A stretch of 64,000 nt of DNA from Lutraria lutraria (Eukaryota; Mollusca; Bivalvia; Venerida; Mactridae), in assembly GCA_964023205.1 (NCBI GenBank), contig OZ026844.1, positions 37,013,963 to 37,077,962 of the forward strand, in the 5' to 3' direction. Positions 42,601 to 57,600 of the stretch are shown piece by piece. Under the pieces are notes generated by a model. That model was not told the DNA's origin. It saw only the letters and a list, made by a program, of their open reading frames with translations, and searched no databases. Each line of letters starts with the position of its first letter. Within the stretch, counting starts at the first letter, position 1. The translations under genes were made by a program, and so were the position numbers.

Positions 42601-45600
42601 TTCATTCTTGCATAATCACCATAGCAATACAAGTATAATGGCTTTGAACATGTCATTCTTCATTTAATAATCCATAGGAGTGATATTTATGTATAAGTTA
42701 GGTACTTTACAGGTTATTGTTATGGAATCCAGACATTATTGTGTAAACTAAGTGTTTTTTGGTCGAAAACCTGATTTTGCCCCAAATTGGCATATTTTAC
42801 TCTCTGTACTGGTTCCATGAAAAAATCTAATATCCTGTTTATTATGGTCTTTATATTCAGCTGTTTTTCCAGTTTCACTGAAGTTTAACATAAGATAAAC
42901 AGCCAAGGTTTTATTGCAACTTTGAATGTGGAGGAACATCCCCAGGCATTTAAGTTTCTTCCCATGTGACTCTCTGCTGGTCTTGAGCTTGTTTAAACTC
43001 ACAATGATAAACACTCGACCAGAGAGGCCCACACTGTCTAATGTTTACGGAAGGATTTTTTCTTCTTTTTTGTTCATTTTAAAGAATATTCTAGACAAGT
43101 CACATGGTTAGACATGACATAGTCAAAATAAATTATGCTTCCCACTTTGATCACTTGGTCAATTGTTAGATTCATAGACCTTTAGTTTTATAGTTCAAAC
43201 CCTGGGTAAGGTCCCATGTCATATTGTCTGTTATGATTTGATTGAAGACAAAAAATGTCTAAGCCTCTAAAGTCAGGCTTCCATTACATTGTCATTTGGA
43301 GAAATTAGTAGTTATACTGTTACTTTTGGGGAACAAGGTTTGAACTATTACAGAGTACAGGAAAACTGGTGAGTTTTTTTACCAGATGGTATATACCCGG
43401 TAATTGAAATATTGTTGAAAACGGGTGTAAAACCTGAAAATGTATAAAAAATATTTATCTCAAAATTGTATGCTATGATAATGTTGGGCTGACAGTTTAA
43501 AATCTAATGAAGAGAATAATGCTTCTAATTATTGTTGTTGCTAAGATACATACCAGTAATTTAAAAGTAAGGAACTAATTTTTTCAATGTTACTAAACAC
43601 ATTTTTGTTACGCATTAGTTAAGCGAAGATATACAATTACAATATTACATGAACCACTCATGTTCAGCCATTTAAAAAAACAAATGCAATTTTCTCTCGA
43701 GCATAAATTTCATGAAGATGTTTTCCGTGTGTGCATGTGTAATGTTGTTTAGTTTGCCCTTTGCCAGTCAGAAGGCAAAAATCACACTCAGCTTGCATGT
43801 TTACAGTTTTTATTTTTCTGACGTCTTGTTTTCACATATTTTTCTGTGCATCAACCATCTCTTGTATAAATAATTCATTTATTTTGTGTTTAATTATGAC
43901 ATTATAAAAACATCTCAGCATGTCAGCCTAAAGGAAGTTGGTATGCTGTTGTTGATAGTCTTATATGTTGTTTTCAATTTAATTAATTTTACAAATGACA
44001 CTTCAAAATGATTTATTACAACCTTGATGGACTGTGTGTACTGGTGGCAGTTACGTACATGTAAATTTTGTGTACAGATTGACATTTGAACTGGTTTTAA
44101 ACTTCATATGTATAGCTATAAAGGACCCGCCTCTATGGTTGAGTGGTTAAGGTTACTGACTTCAAATCACTGTAACCTCTCACTGATAGAGGGAAGTGGG
44201 TTTGAACCCAGCGACCGACTATGTCTCTTTATGCTAGAAATTCAGCAGTTGCTTACAGAGGATGTGAGTCTAGTACTGGTCCTTCCCAGGAAAGATGCTT
44301 AGATGAACTGTCCACCTCATATGACTCTGACTGTTGAAAAGGGGCGTTAAACCCAATGAAACAAAATAGATATGAAAATGAAACGAAATTGGATATCTCT
44401 CTCTATGCTTTATAAGTAGGTACCGGTACTTAAAAGTAAAACACAGTTTTAGCCTAGGAATTTAGTATTGATTGTAGAAAATAATACAAGTGTAAGAAAG
44501 TTTTATAAAAATGTTCTCCACTTAATATTACCTGCAACACCCCTTCCTTTATGAAAGTTGAAATTCGTTTCCAAACTTTTTTTTATGTTTGAAAGCTTTG
44601 TGTGATTTTTGTCCTTCTTTTGATAGAATCATTGTGTATTGATGTGTTGTTATTTATTTAATTTTATGATATCATAGAGTTTGCCTTGTAAAGTACTAGC
44701 CTGAAAATAGAAATAAGTTTATTTGGAGTGCTTCTGCCTACTCGCGAAAATCCTAGCACATAAATAAAATTGATTTTTTATTGTTATACAGTAAAAAGAA
44801 AATGGGTGCCTACCTATCCAGTGCTAAAATTCTGGGTTGGAGCACTCCAAACAAACTTATTTTTACTTTCAGCCTTTTATGGACATTTGGGGATATTTTC
44901 TGATACTGGCATGTTTGTTTTGAAATCTTTTTCACACAAAGAATATTTGGCAAATTCTGTGTTTATGAGTTTATGTTTTACTCTGCTGAGATTTATGAGA
45001 ACTCCAAAAGTGGAATTAAGATTATGGGAAATAAAACATATTTGCTGTGATTTGTGATTGCAAAATGTTGTTACACTTAAATATCATGACATTTCAATGA
45101 TTTCTTGAACTGGAAAAAAATTTACAATAATTTCATTTGAGATAAATTTACAATAAAATCTTACATAAGGATAAAGTTTCAAAACTTCAGCACAGTAAAG
45201 TTACTGGTTAAACATGTGTGTGGCAGTACATGAGATACCAACTATGGAAAAAATCTTTGTAACGTCCCTTTTTCTGAAATCATGAATTGTAACTATGGGT
45301 AACACTTTTGTAGTGTCCCTTTTCTGAAATCTGCAGAACTTGTGTCCAATCTTTGCTGAGTGCATTATAACCAGTCAGAATTGTGAAGATTGTTGTTAAT
45401 ACACAGTCTGTGTGGCCCTTTACTTGAAAATTTACCATATTTGGAGACGTGAAGACATACACATATTTAGCATATCTGTCTTTGACATTTTGGCATGCAG
45501 ATCAACAGACTGTTGTTTTGGCATGGAATTGATGAATTTATTGTATTTGTTTCCATGTATTTGATGTAAGATGCTACATGTCTGCAAGTTCTGTATCAAC

Positions 45601-48600
45601 TTTCCAACCAATATGTCTAAAGGAGACATTACAGTCACTTTTCTAACTGACTTTACATTAATCCAGAAGCTCTCAGTTCCTAAGTTAATATGATTGTGAA
45701 CCACATAATGTAAATAACTCACAAAAATCACCTGTCCTGTTCATTTATTGGATAAATTCAACATCTTGGAAAAGAAAAAAAAAACATTTTTGTCTGTGGA
45801 AAAATGCTTTATTTGCATTTTAAGCCATGGCATTAAATATGCTATGTAACTCTTGATCTAAGTTATATATACTTGTAACTTATTTTGATTCCCATGTTTA
45901 CTAAATATTCTGAACGTATAGATTTCCATAGATGTCTGAGCAAATATAATTTAAATTCTGTCTATATTTAATGTATTTGCATTACCATAAAACAGAACCA
46001 TTATATAAAGGATGTTTTCTTTTAGGTCTCAGTTTTAGGAACTTGCAGACATCAGCATGCATGTATTTTCTTTTATGTAACACAATGTGAAGTGATTATG
46101 TTAGAATTATTTATTGAGCAATGCTATAAATTGTGTTAATATTGGTTCATGTAATCATGTATTTGTGCACGTAAGGCTAAATATATGTATTTTGTATCAT
46201 TTGGTAGAATGCAAAGTATGGCGAAACCCTTTAAACTTGTTCCGTGGTGCCGAGTACTTGCGGTTTACATGGAAGGCAAACAAAGATCCACTGACATATT
46301 ACGACATGAATTTATCTGCACAAGATCACCAGACGTTCTTCACATGTGATGCAGACGCCGGAAAACCAGAATATGAAAGTAAGTACCATGCTGTGTAAAA
46401 TGAAGCTATTCTGTTACATAGAATGTTATGGTGTGCTTCAACCATAAGTCCATCCTATTTTAACACTCGGGATTATCTATGCCAACTGAGCTCAGTTTGT
46501 AGTTAAACATCAATAGTTTTTATGTAACATTGAAGTATAAATGTGTTAACTGTCCAAGGTATATTTAGAGATGTTTAGTTTATAGTGTTATATACAGCAG
46601 TTAGGTCACATTATTCTGTTGTTTTCACTGGGGTTCAACGTAGCTCCAACACCTAGGGACATTTAGCCACTTTTCCAGTTTAAACGATGGAGGAAGAGCA
46701 CAGTAGAAGCACCTGCTTTCTGTGAGCTAGCTGGACAGCTTCTTCACATGTGAAATTTGTCTGCTCTTTGGTTGGCAGTGTTTTTTCTCTCTTCATTGGG
46801 TAGAGGCCTTAGTCTGTTGGTTTTGGGAAGAATTATTGCTAAAATCGCTGATTTGGGAAATAAAATAGCTGGTGTAAGTTAGGATTTTTTGGGAAAACTG
46901 CATGATTTAAATTTTCAGTTGGGAAGGGGCCTATAATAGGCCTCTGTTATAGAAGGTGAAAACTCCTGAAGTTAGATTTGAGCTCACACAGCAATTAGGG
47001 ACTAGTGATCACTAGTCAGTGACTATAACTAATTAATCTTGAAGGCCCCAGCTTTGTTCAGTGCTTACTGATTATTATAACATGGATCACACTGCATCCT
47101 TTGTTATATGTACTGTCTGTTGGTACTGCATTTTGCTCTTTTTAGCTTACTTGAAAATTTAAAAATCTTGTTCTCCAAAGAAGCCATGTTTTGATAAATT
47201 ATCCTATTTTTTCTGAAATGATTTCTACGGTTTGGCAAAGTTATGCTCTCCAAATCAAAGATAAAGATGGAAGTTGTCACAGTGTTTTCTCAGATGAGTG
47301 AATACAGGTCCATCATAGTCCTCTTGTGTGTTCTACCAGACACACAGACAACATACTGTTATTAATGCTGGATGTAAATTAGACTTCCTAGCAAACTTTG
47401 TGTAGGTGTTCCGTGATTTATAGACAGGATTCATCTTCTATTTGTATCAATATGTTGCTGAATGTTTTTTATTTAGCAAAATGATTCTCTGCTCTGAAGC
47501 TGTAGATCTCATTTCTTCCACATCTCTGGTGGCTTTATTATCATTCCAGTCCATGCACAATGGATTTCTTTTTTATTTTCCAAAATAATTCCCAACAGAT
47601 CTTCAACTAAAACTTTGTCTCTTCAAATTTTAGTTAAAAGTTGCTACATAAAAAGGTATCAAAAGAATTAAAGTAAACAAACATTTAGTACTATAAAAAC
47701 ACTGAGGTTTGATACTTGGTTGGCCAAGGCGGATAGGCACAGAACTGCCCCCTCTCACAAATTTGAAAATGATAATCTAATGTGAACATTACATTTGGTG
47801 GTAGTACTAGAAGATATTTTGCATATTTTGAGCTTTTAGACTTGACTCCTTGGTATTTTTTCTATAACATGCTTTGATGACAAATTTCTGTTTTCTTGCT
47901 GAAATATATGGTTCATGAAGTGTGAATAGATGTTTAAGAGTGGGGGGGGGGGGGGGGCTTTGTGGAGTACTTTTCTTGTCATCTTAGCTCAGGACCTTGA
48001 ACTATTTTTGGGACTTTTTTTTGGAGTAAAAAAAAGTTGCACATGTTTATTGATTGAAGTCACTGCCTTGGTTAGGTATTCTTGTACTACAACATTATTG
48101 GTTGTAGATATTTCACTCTCCTTATCTGATCTCATCTCAGATCATAAATCAATCAAAAATGTCAGAAAATATTGATCCCAGATATTGTGTTACCTTGCTT
48201 GCATGTCTATGCATAGCTCATTGTCATATATTTTTGTTGTTTTTTAGTAGTCCATACATGGTTTTACTGTCATGCGACATGCTTGAATGATTGAATACCT
48301 AAGACAATGAATTTATCTGGATTACATATGAACTTCGTTTGGTTATAAGCCCTGTAAAGCTGTAATCTTGTATATTGTGATACTATTATATACACAGCTT
48401 CTTCCTGACCTCAGATACGGTGTGATACAGGGTCCATAAATAAATAGCCCAATATTATTTTACTGACCCTGTATTACACCATATTAGGTCAGTAAGTATC
48501 GGATCTGTATACATATATCTGTATATCACGCCTACTACAAAATACGCTTCTGTCATTGGATGTTTTGACATCACGTGGTGACCTAATATATCCTATATTA

Positions 48601-51600
48601 GGTTAACAGAATATATTAGGTCTGTAATGGAGTCATTTATATTTAAATTTTGGGTCTGTGATGGAGGCTTTTATTGCAAATGATGAGGAAGGTAGTCTGC
48701 ATGATATAATCGTTACAGGGACCTTCGGTCTCGCCCCATATGGTTTTCCAAAGACCCGTATATCCCGTATCGGGTCAGTTACTAACCCTGTAACTATTAA
48801 TATGAACATTACATAATTATGGGGTATTATGTTTGTACCATGTAAGACAAAATTGATTATATCAGTTGATAGCAGAGTCAACAGTATTTCTTTGTTATAT
48901 GAACATTTTATGCCTGATAATTAAAGGGACGTGATGCCAGATTTATGAGTTATTTTTTGTACTCATAAAACTCCTGTAATTGGATTATAAATTAATTAGA
49001 ACACAGGTTTTGTCAAGAAATGTAAATAAAGGATGCACAAATATCCTTTGAAAATTGATTTTTGTTTGTATCACATTGTTGATGGATGGCTATAAATAAG
49101 AATTCTGATTGAATAGACTATGTGAGGCTTTGACAGACAGAACTTAGAAGATTTTCAATATAAGAAGTAATTATAAATCCTCCAATATCTACTGTGTCCA
49201 GCTTGTCTAGATATTTTGTCTACATACTATATTTGTCCATAACAATAAAGTGTATTTACTTCTACATTGGAGATCATAAGAAAACATCTGGGTACCTTTC
49301 TTTGTATCAAATTGCATTTCTAAGAATCAGATAGTTGACTTTTGTAACTTACTGTATAGATCCTAATAAATGTTCCATGGAAGGTCAGAGGATAGTTGAC
49401 CTATGCAACTTACTGTACATATCCTAATAAACACTCCATGGGAAAGTGTTACATTGTACAGATTTCTTTTAATATCTTACAATTAATGTTTGGACAGATT
49501 TTGAAAACTTGTGATTAATGATTATATTATAATGTTTCATGTTCTTTCTTAGAATGTCTGAGGGGCGTTAATTAGACTAGGAGCAGTTTGTGTATATATT
49601 AAAATCCAGAATAAGAAACAATTAACAGAATATAATATACTGTTATATATTGACTTAAAACAAATACACCTCCTGTGTACTATTAAAATTCAATGGGAAT
49701 TTTCAGAATTGATCAAAGCACTGTTTTTTACTTACTTGATAAATCAAATAAAACATAGATTATAAATGAGATGGTTTTCTCACTAATTGCGTTTAGTTGT
49801 TTTCTGTTTTATCAGAGATTTTAATACATCAAGTTTATGAAATTCTCAAAATAAAACAGAATGAAATGCTGGCTGTGTGTTTTATAATTATCTTATAGAT
49901 ATCTATAGAATAAAGATTAAATAGAAATGTTTATTGCTCACCTGAGCTCAAAGTGGTCCATTCCAGAGGGGGGGGTGGGGGGTGGTTAACTTGCATAAAT
50001 TATATTAGAAAATTAAAGAAAAATCTTCATGGCTTAGGTATTCAGTGTGTAGCTTTGTCTGGTGGTCATCTACATGGATTGATCAACATTGGCTGCATGA
50101 ACACCTTAGTAAGTGTCACTAATGTTTTACATATGTAGGGAAAAGTTTTAAAATTCTTCTTCATCATAAGCAAATTGTCTAGAGCTATTTTAGTGTGTAC
50201 ATATAAAGCAATGTTCTGAGACTGATGAAATTATTGATCCTGTGGTGGACATTGTTACTTAAAGTCTCTTGTTTATCAAATTGTCAATTATTCAAGTCAT
50301 GGTGAGTGATATAAGGCCATGATGGCCCTCTTGTTCTTTCTTACCCCTCCTAAAAAAAAATAAAACTGCATAATTTTATGAAGACAGGTTTTTTCTTCCT
50401 CCATCAAACATCATTCAAGTATAATAAGAAGGTTGATTAGAAACTAATTACGTAGACCATTATGTTCAAGTACCTGTTTTCATTAAATTCTTATCATCTT
50501 GTATGATTTAGATCAGGCTATGTGCAAACCTAATTACCCACATGTCTGTTTGAATTCCTGCAGATGTACAAACAAAACATGGTGATGAAAGTAAATAAAT
50601 AAATCTTGTTTGTTGTTTTATTTCTTAGATAGTTTCACTTTTATCTTTTACAAAGTAAAATCTGCTGGTAAATGTTTCTCTCCTGTATATATTATACAGT
50701 TTAGAGCCAATTTAATAACAAATCTGTTTGTTATTCTTTTATATTTTGTAAACAATGAATGATAGGCCACATTGTTGCAAAAATTGAACAAAACCTGCCC
50801 CCACCAGGGTTTTCAATAAGAGGCGACCAGAGGCCAAACTGACTGATTAGAAACAAAAATTTGCCACCTAAAAAACCCAATCAAGGTTTGGCCTCTTACA
50901 GGAAAACTTACTGAAAACCTTGCTTAACCCCAACCCTAGGTGGTGTCACATGCCGGTTTGTGGTATGTATCTTGTAGGTCATAGATTTAAACATTCAGTT
51001 ACGATATTTAGCTAGTTCACATGTTTCCCATGCTGAGTATAGAAACTTGTCATTTTATGTGTTCATTCTAACCCTCTGGGTTTCTTGTACAGTCTGATAT
51101 TTATTACTAGTATCACTGTATGTAAACCATGTGACAATCCCGATGTGTGTCGTTCAGCAATGCATTATGGGATTGTTATTTTGGGTAAAACATCGTAGAA
51201 AGAATTCTTCCTTAGGGGGAAATTTGTGCTCAGGAAAATCAATACGTTGTTGATTTAGGGATGTGAACATGTTTCCAAATGACAGCGTTCACTGAGTTTA
51301 ATAAATTCTTTACTATATCTTGACATTTATAACAGTAGACGCTGGATCAATGCTGAATATTTCTTTCTACAAAAACTGGTTAGATGGTGATATTTTTGTA
51401 ACATACAGTAAAAACCTTTGTTAGTGACTGTCTATAGATAATAATAATAACGACTTTATTTATCATAGATAACACATTTTGTGAAAGACCAATTTTCAAT
51501 ATGGTCCACATGGACATGAAATATGATCATTTGTACACAAAATACGTAGTTATTCAATAGTTACAAACAACAATACAAAACAATTGTTATGTATAAAATG

Positions 51601-54600
51601 TAACCATGTAAACAAAGGATCATATAGTCCAGCATTCATTTATTGAAATATTTAGCTAATTAATCTCTAAATACAGAAATATTGTGTGAAAAAAAGCCAT
51701 AATATTTGCTCTTTGCTTCTGGTATCCATTGTTGATAGATCTGTCTGATTTAGCTCTCTAATCAAGTGTGAAGATTGATGATGATAATACTAGATTGTAT
51801 ATTATAGCCCTGCTTCTGTTAACTTACTGTATGTTACAATTAACTTGAATTAAGTCACAGATTGGAGTGAAAATTCTCACCACATCTACAATTTCATTGT
51901 TAACTATGTTTGTCTAATGAGTTATTTCTATAGTCTCCCTGTAATTTAGTGTAATTCTCACAATTATACTACCATTAATAACCCTAGTAAGTGTTGTTAA
52001 CTGACTTTGCTAAGTGACTGTATTTTATATGGTCCAGTGTTTTATGGATAATTCTGTGACAGTATATTGTGATAATATCTGATGTTAGTTGAAGCTTGTC
52101 CCTAATGAATGTGACACACAATCATTGCTGAATGTCTAATACTGTGTTAGTTATATACGATAGGAGAATGATCTACTTAAATGTGTGGTCACTCTGGTCC
52201 TAGACTTCACCAGCCCCTCCCTCCCTCCATCCCTGATGTGGGTCTTAAACCTGACACCAGGTAACAGATATATTTCTCATATGAGGAAGTTGACCAGCTA
52301 GCTTAGATTACCGCAGGTCGTGGTTCTACCAGTGTGGACCACTGTTAAAGCTGAGAAAATGCCAAATGACCTGCAGATGTTTATTAACCAAGTAATAATG
52401 TTAACCCCTTATTTTTAGCTTAGCTGTTTTCAAAGAAAAAGTCCAGCTATTTTGATCACTGTGTGGTCTGCATATGCATTATCTGCATCTGTGCAAAAAC
52501 TTGAATGTAGCTTATATATCAGAAACTACAAGAGGTAGCAACATGAAACTTTATAGGTGGATAGATCTCACTGAGGCAGTGAACAAACAAGCATTGGCAC
52601 AGCTCGCAGCACTCATGTCTGATTTCTATTTGTTTCCTCTATTGTTATGTCTACATGACAATATGACCATGGACTTCTGTGTCCTGAAGGTGACCTTAAC
52701 ATTGCGGTTCTACTTGAGCAAGGTCAAAGATCAAATTAAAAGATTCTGTTCATTGTTGGGGAATGACTGCATTTAATTATGACATAAAAACAAAGTCACA
52801 TGACTTCCTGCATTAAGAAGTGGAAAGTGTGTGTTGTAAAATTGTTGATAGCGTGAGTGCAAGTTTTATTTCTTTCTGTGCGTGATAATAAAGACAAGTA
52901 CTGGTATACTTGCTGGCACAACAATGGTAATCTTAATTGATCATGGTTCTGTCTTAAATAATGTCATCTGTATAGGAAAGTCAATGGACTTTATATTAGT
53001 TTGAATTGTCGACCTTCAACTTTTAAATGCTGATTCGATGAACACAGAATTCTATATCTGTCTGAAATAGCATGTAGTGTCTGTCCTCTGGGAAAATGTA
53101 AAAATAAAGTGGAAAATGTGATAAGGGTTGCTGGCATGTTACAAATGTCTTGATATGTGACAGGTTTAATTAGATTGTGTGTGACTCTATTCTGTAGACT
53201 TAGACAAATGCTGTGATAAATTGCTCTGAGAATTTTATTATAGAACCATTAGTATTACAAACAACTAAAATGTCAATACCTTTTAGGTCCTTGAGTATTA
53301 ATGTCCTTGTTGTCTTGTGATAGTATCAAATAAATCCATGTTAATGGCATGTTTTAGTCCTAAAAATTAAATCTCAAAATGCTACCAGTTACTGTCATTC
53401 AAGTGGTAGGTTACAATTGTGAATGTATATATTTCTCTCCATTTTCCTGATGTATTTGTCATAATGTTTGTGGTTATTGTTTGGTGTGGTCATTTTTATT
53501 CAGCTTTCTTCCTTTTTTTTGCCTTTTCACTCTTTCCCAGTTCTGTCTTTTTCTTTTTCAAGTTGTTATACCTATTCTCTGTTGTACATCATACATGTAG
53601 TAACCATTCCCTGTCTATGTTATTCAGTTTTCCCACTATTTATGTTTTTTCTGCTATTTTCGTTTTTCTTAGTTTTTCACCCATGCAAGTATCCATATAC
53701 TCATTTTTGTTGTTTCATGTAACATGTTACATAACTATAAATATAATGATAATCTTGGTTTTATTCTATGATTCTTTACGTTTATGGATTCAGTTATGCA
53801 GACAGCATGGAGAGAAAGAAAACCACAGGCAAGAATAAAGGCTGCTAATGATGCTTTAGAGAAAAACCCAGAGTAAGTGATGAGTGATACAATATTATAA
53901 TTCATGTATAGTCAAACCTGTGAACAAACGTCATCCTTGTGAAAGACACAATGTCACTTTTATTGACAGTTGGCCTTTATTCAGAATTCATTTTGTTCTA
54001 AGTAATCAATGACCATTTGTAGAAGAATGGCCTTTATTCAATGGGTGGCCTTTATTTGTGTCATAATACACAAACGTCTCATGTGGAAACCATATTTCAT
54101 GAAAAGAATCTCTAAAATCTTAATACTTCAGTCAATGCAAATAATACCATTCTTGTATGATTGAAAGCCAAGTTACAATGAGTTATCTCTAACTTTCTCT
54201 CAGAACTTTAAGACATATATTATGACAAAGCAGCATGTATGTATTTATGATAATGTTTGTCGTGGTAACACCAGTCTGCAAATTTAGGATTTGGAACTAC
54301 TTGTCCAAATCACCAAAAGTGGACCGTTTTCCTTTATACTCTATACATAATTACTGTTGAAGTTACTTGTCCACATCAATAATTACTTGTCCCGGACAAC
54401 CTGACAAGTGATAATTTTGCAGGCTGGTAACAATACTTATTTATTCTCAATTTAATCATTAGGTTTTGAATGTATCTACTTCCTGTAGTAGATATGGCTG
54501 CTTATCTTCGTAGTTTTATAACCTTGAGGGTTTGGTACAAGAAACACAGGCTTTAATCTGTTCCCTAATGTTTATTTTTATTATTTTCCATTGTCAGCCA

Positions 54601-57600
54601 TCCAGTTTCTTGTGTTATATAAAGTTTCAGGCATAACTGTCTAGAGCAATTATTTACAACTCTAACAAAAGCATTTCTGGTGTTAAAATATAGTGTTCCT
54701 TATGGTATTATGTTGCTTTGTGTGTCTGGAATACTTGATGTTTCCATTGGACAATATTTACTGACAGTTATGTACATAAATAGGAGAAGATATAATATTA
54801 TCTTGTCCTCACAGGATTGGAGTTGAGGAATAGTTCATGATATATATTTTATATATAATTTGTTGTTTGTTTTGTGTGATCACTGTAGCAACAGTGTTCG
54901 AAAATTAACCTTGAAACCTAAGTGTTGATGAGTTCTAATTGTTTGTTATGAATTTATTCTTCACTGAACTCATTCTGTCTGTGCTTGATATTTCTGATCA
55001 TATTATTTGCTGATCCATGTTGATTATTACGTTACTATGGTTACAGATGCTCTACAGCCCTGATATTACTGGCAGAAGAGGATGCCTCCACCGTATTGGA
55101 TGCTGAGAAGTTATTCAAACAAGCTTATAAATATGCAGAAGTGCAGTTTAAGAAATCTCAACAAACACAACATCAGGGTCAGACACAGGAAGCTATACAC
55201 AGTAAGTACTGTCCTTCCCTTACTTGAAGGGTACCCATTAAGATTTATTGGTAAAGTGCTGAACAGTCATTGGTGGGGTAGTGTTGCTTAGTTACAGACC
55301 AAGTTGGTACCCTATGGGAGGCTGTGTTTTGTTCCCGCAGTTTTATTATGGTGCTATCCCTGTTATGTGGATCCGGTTGGAAGGTAGGATGTTGTGTGTG
55401 TGAGCCTTTTAGGAACCCTTATCTGTTTTCTTCCATAATTGATTTTTACCATTAGTTAAAAGTCACCTGTCAGTAAAGACTATCATATAGTTATATGTTA
55501 TCATGTCATTGTATGTATTTGAGTATATTTCTTTTTATTGCAGGACGAGATACAAATGTTATGGTGTATGTAAAACGAAGACTTGCCATGTGTGCGAGAA
55601 AACTGGGTCGAGTTAGAGAAGCTGTAAAACTTATGAGAGAGGTAAATGTAATAATTAACTGACAACTCAATGTTGTTCAATTTTGTGATTATATGTAGAT
55701 AAAGTAACTTGAGTAAAATAAATCTCATGATAAAAAAACACCCAATGATAAATAACATGCCGTTATACTTCATGGATAAAACCCTTTCTCTTTACTGAAA
55801 AGGGGTCACTAGATATTGAAGTATTTTTTAACTATTTTACATCCCTGAATTATGTCTGGGACCCGTTTTATCAACATGTCATAAGACACGTTAATAAAAC
55901 GGGCCTCTGGTCTTTACTTATAAAGGGTCTTCTGAACATATTGTATTAATGTATTATGTAGTTGATGCTATGTTAAGGTAAAGTAGATAATTTGTTATGT
56001 TTTGTTGTTTTACAGATAATGAAAGAATTTCCAATGCTCAGTATGTTTAATATTCATGAAAATCTTATAGAGGCCTTACTAGAACTACAAGCATATGCAG
56101 ATGTACAAGTTGTTCTTGCTAAATATGATGGTAAGTTGGTCAGGAAATTTTACTGTTACTTCACTTCAGTATCTTTTTCTACAATTACTGTGGAATCATT
56201 CATTTTCATCGGGGATTTAATTTCGTGGATTTCGTTGGTTGGCTCATCAGATTTATTTGGTCATATTATTTCTTAACTATTAGATCTAGAACTGTATGGT
56301 AAAGATGAGCTATTTTTCATAATTGACTGTTTATAAATGTTATTTATTCGTGTGTTTATGTTTATAGATATCAGTTTACCAAAATCAGCTACTATATGTT
56401 ACACAGCAGCCCTTCTGAAAGCCAGAGCTGTGGCTGACAAGTAAGTCACTCTTTACTGTTTTTACTGTTATTTTTCTGTGGGGTTTTAGCATTGCAGCAA
56501 CAGTTCGCATGTGAATTGTTTCCCGGTCTTGAATGTGATTTGAACTCCAGCAGTAAGGGGCTGGTGCTTACTTCATTTGCTTTAGTATTTCCTTGTAACA
56601 AACTGCAACATATTGGTTCTTGAATTTCACTTTCTTTCCTTAAAGATATCAGAAATGGCATCAAAAACTCAAGTCAGTTTAAAGAAAGTAAAACTAAAGA
56701 AAAAAACATTGAACAAAGACATTGATTGTCCATTGTCATTATCTCAGGTGACAATATTCGAGATATATTCAAATTTATGTTATAGGGAATCATGTCTGTA
56801 ACATTAATACTGGAGATAAATTGTCTGATGGCTTGTACTTTTCTATAATCTCTTGCAACTTTGTCGTCCCACTCAAAAATATCTATCTACTGAATAATGT
56901 ATACAATCAAGTCTGTCTAACAAGACCTCCTTATTGTGGTAAAAGTGGTCCTTATCTGTATATTATATTTGCTATTATTTTCTCTATATAGATTTTCACC
57001 AGATATAGCCAGTAAAAGAGGACTGAGTACGGCTGAGATGTCTGCTGTAGAAGCTATACACAGAGCTGTAGAATTCAATCCTCATGTACCTAAGGTAAAT
57101 ACAGATTCTGTACGTTTGTTTAAAATCACCTGTTAGGCATGTGACAATATAATTTGACTGAAGATGTTTCATCCTATGTTAAATTGTCCTCCACCTCTGA
57201 ATTATGTGGGGTTGGATGGAATGTGGTTAGTACTGGTTAAGGTCTAAATGAAGTCAAGGAAAGCTGGTTAGGATAACTGTGCCATGATATGACTGAAATA
57301 ATGTTGGAAATGGCATTAAACCTGATGAAACAAACAAACATCGTCTGAAACCTTGGACAGATAAGTCCAAAAAACAAGTCATGTTCTCCATGGTAAGGCC
57401 ATAATGTCCACTTTTGATGATTAAAGTAATTCATTTGATAAAGTTAGCAGTTACTTACGGGGAACAAGGTTAGCTAAAACACAGTTTGATTGTAGCTCTA
57501 AATATGTCTGTTGCTAGAATCCAATAATCAGACCTTACCTGTTCTGTTTGGTTTATTGTTATTACGCCTGTCCATTATATTAAATCCCATGTATGTTACT

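Larger units (their letters stand above)
39297..46207 (+). other. ST7: ST7 intron 3
   Basis: 6.9 kb with the 30-bp minisatellite at 41537, a (gatt)n stretch at about 42200-42233 and a SINE at 44124. No gene is seen; the frames at 39995-40297 and 44770-45057 are unsupported. Confidence 0.7.
46379..53793 (+). other. ST7: ST7 intron 4
   Basis: 7.4 kb with SINE-family fragments, a palindromic repeat cluster at 48405-48790 and a 'gctcacctgagc' element at 49937. A G run (47942-47957) and a LINE-like tail at about 51438-51510 (ataataataacgactttatt) are also present. No gene is seen. Confidence 0.7.

Noticed and set aside
44124..44220. Possible tRNA gene (A and B boxes)
   Set aside because: The body and 3' end are shared with other SINE copies and no cloverleaf can be closed; it is a SINE head.
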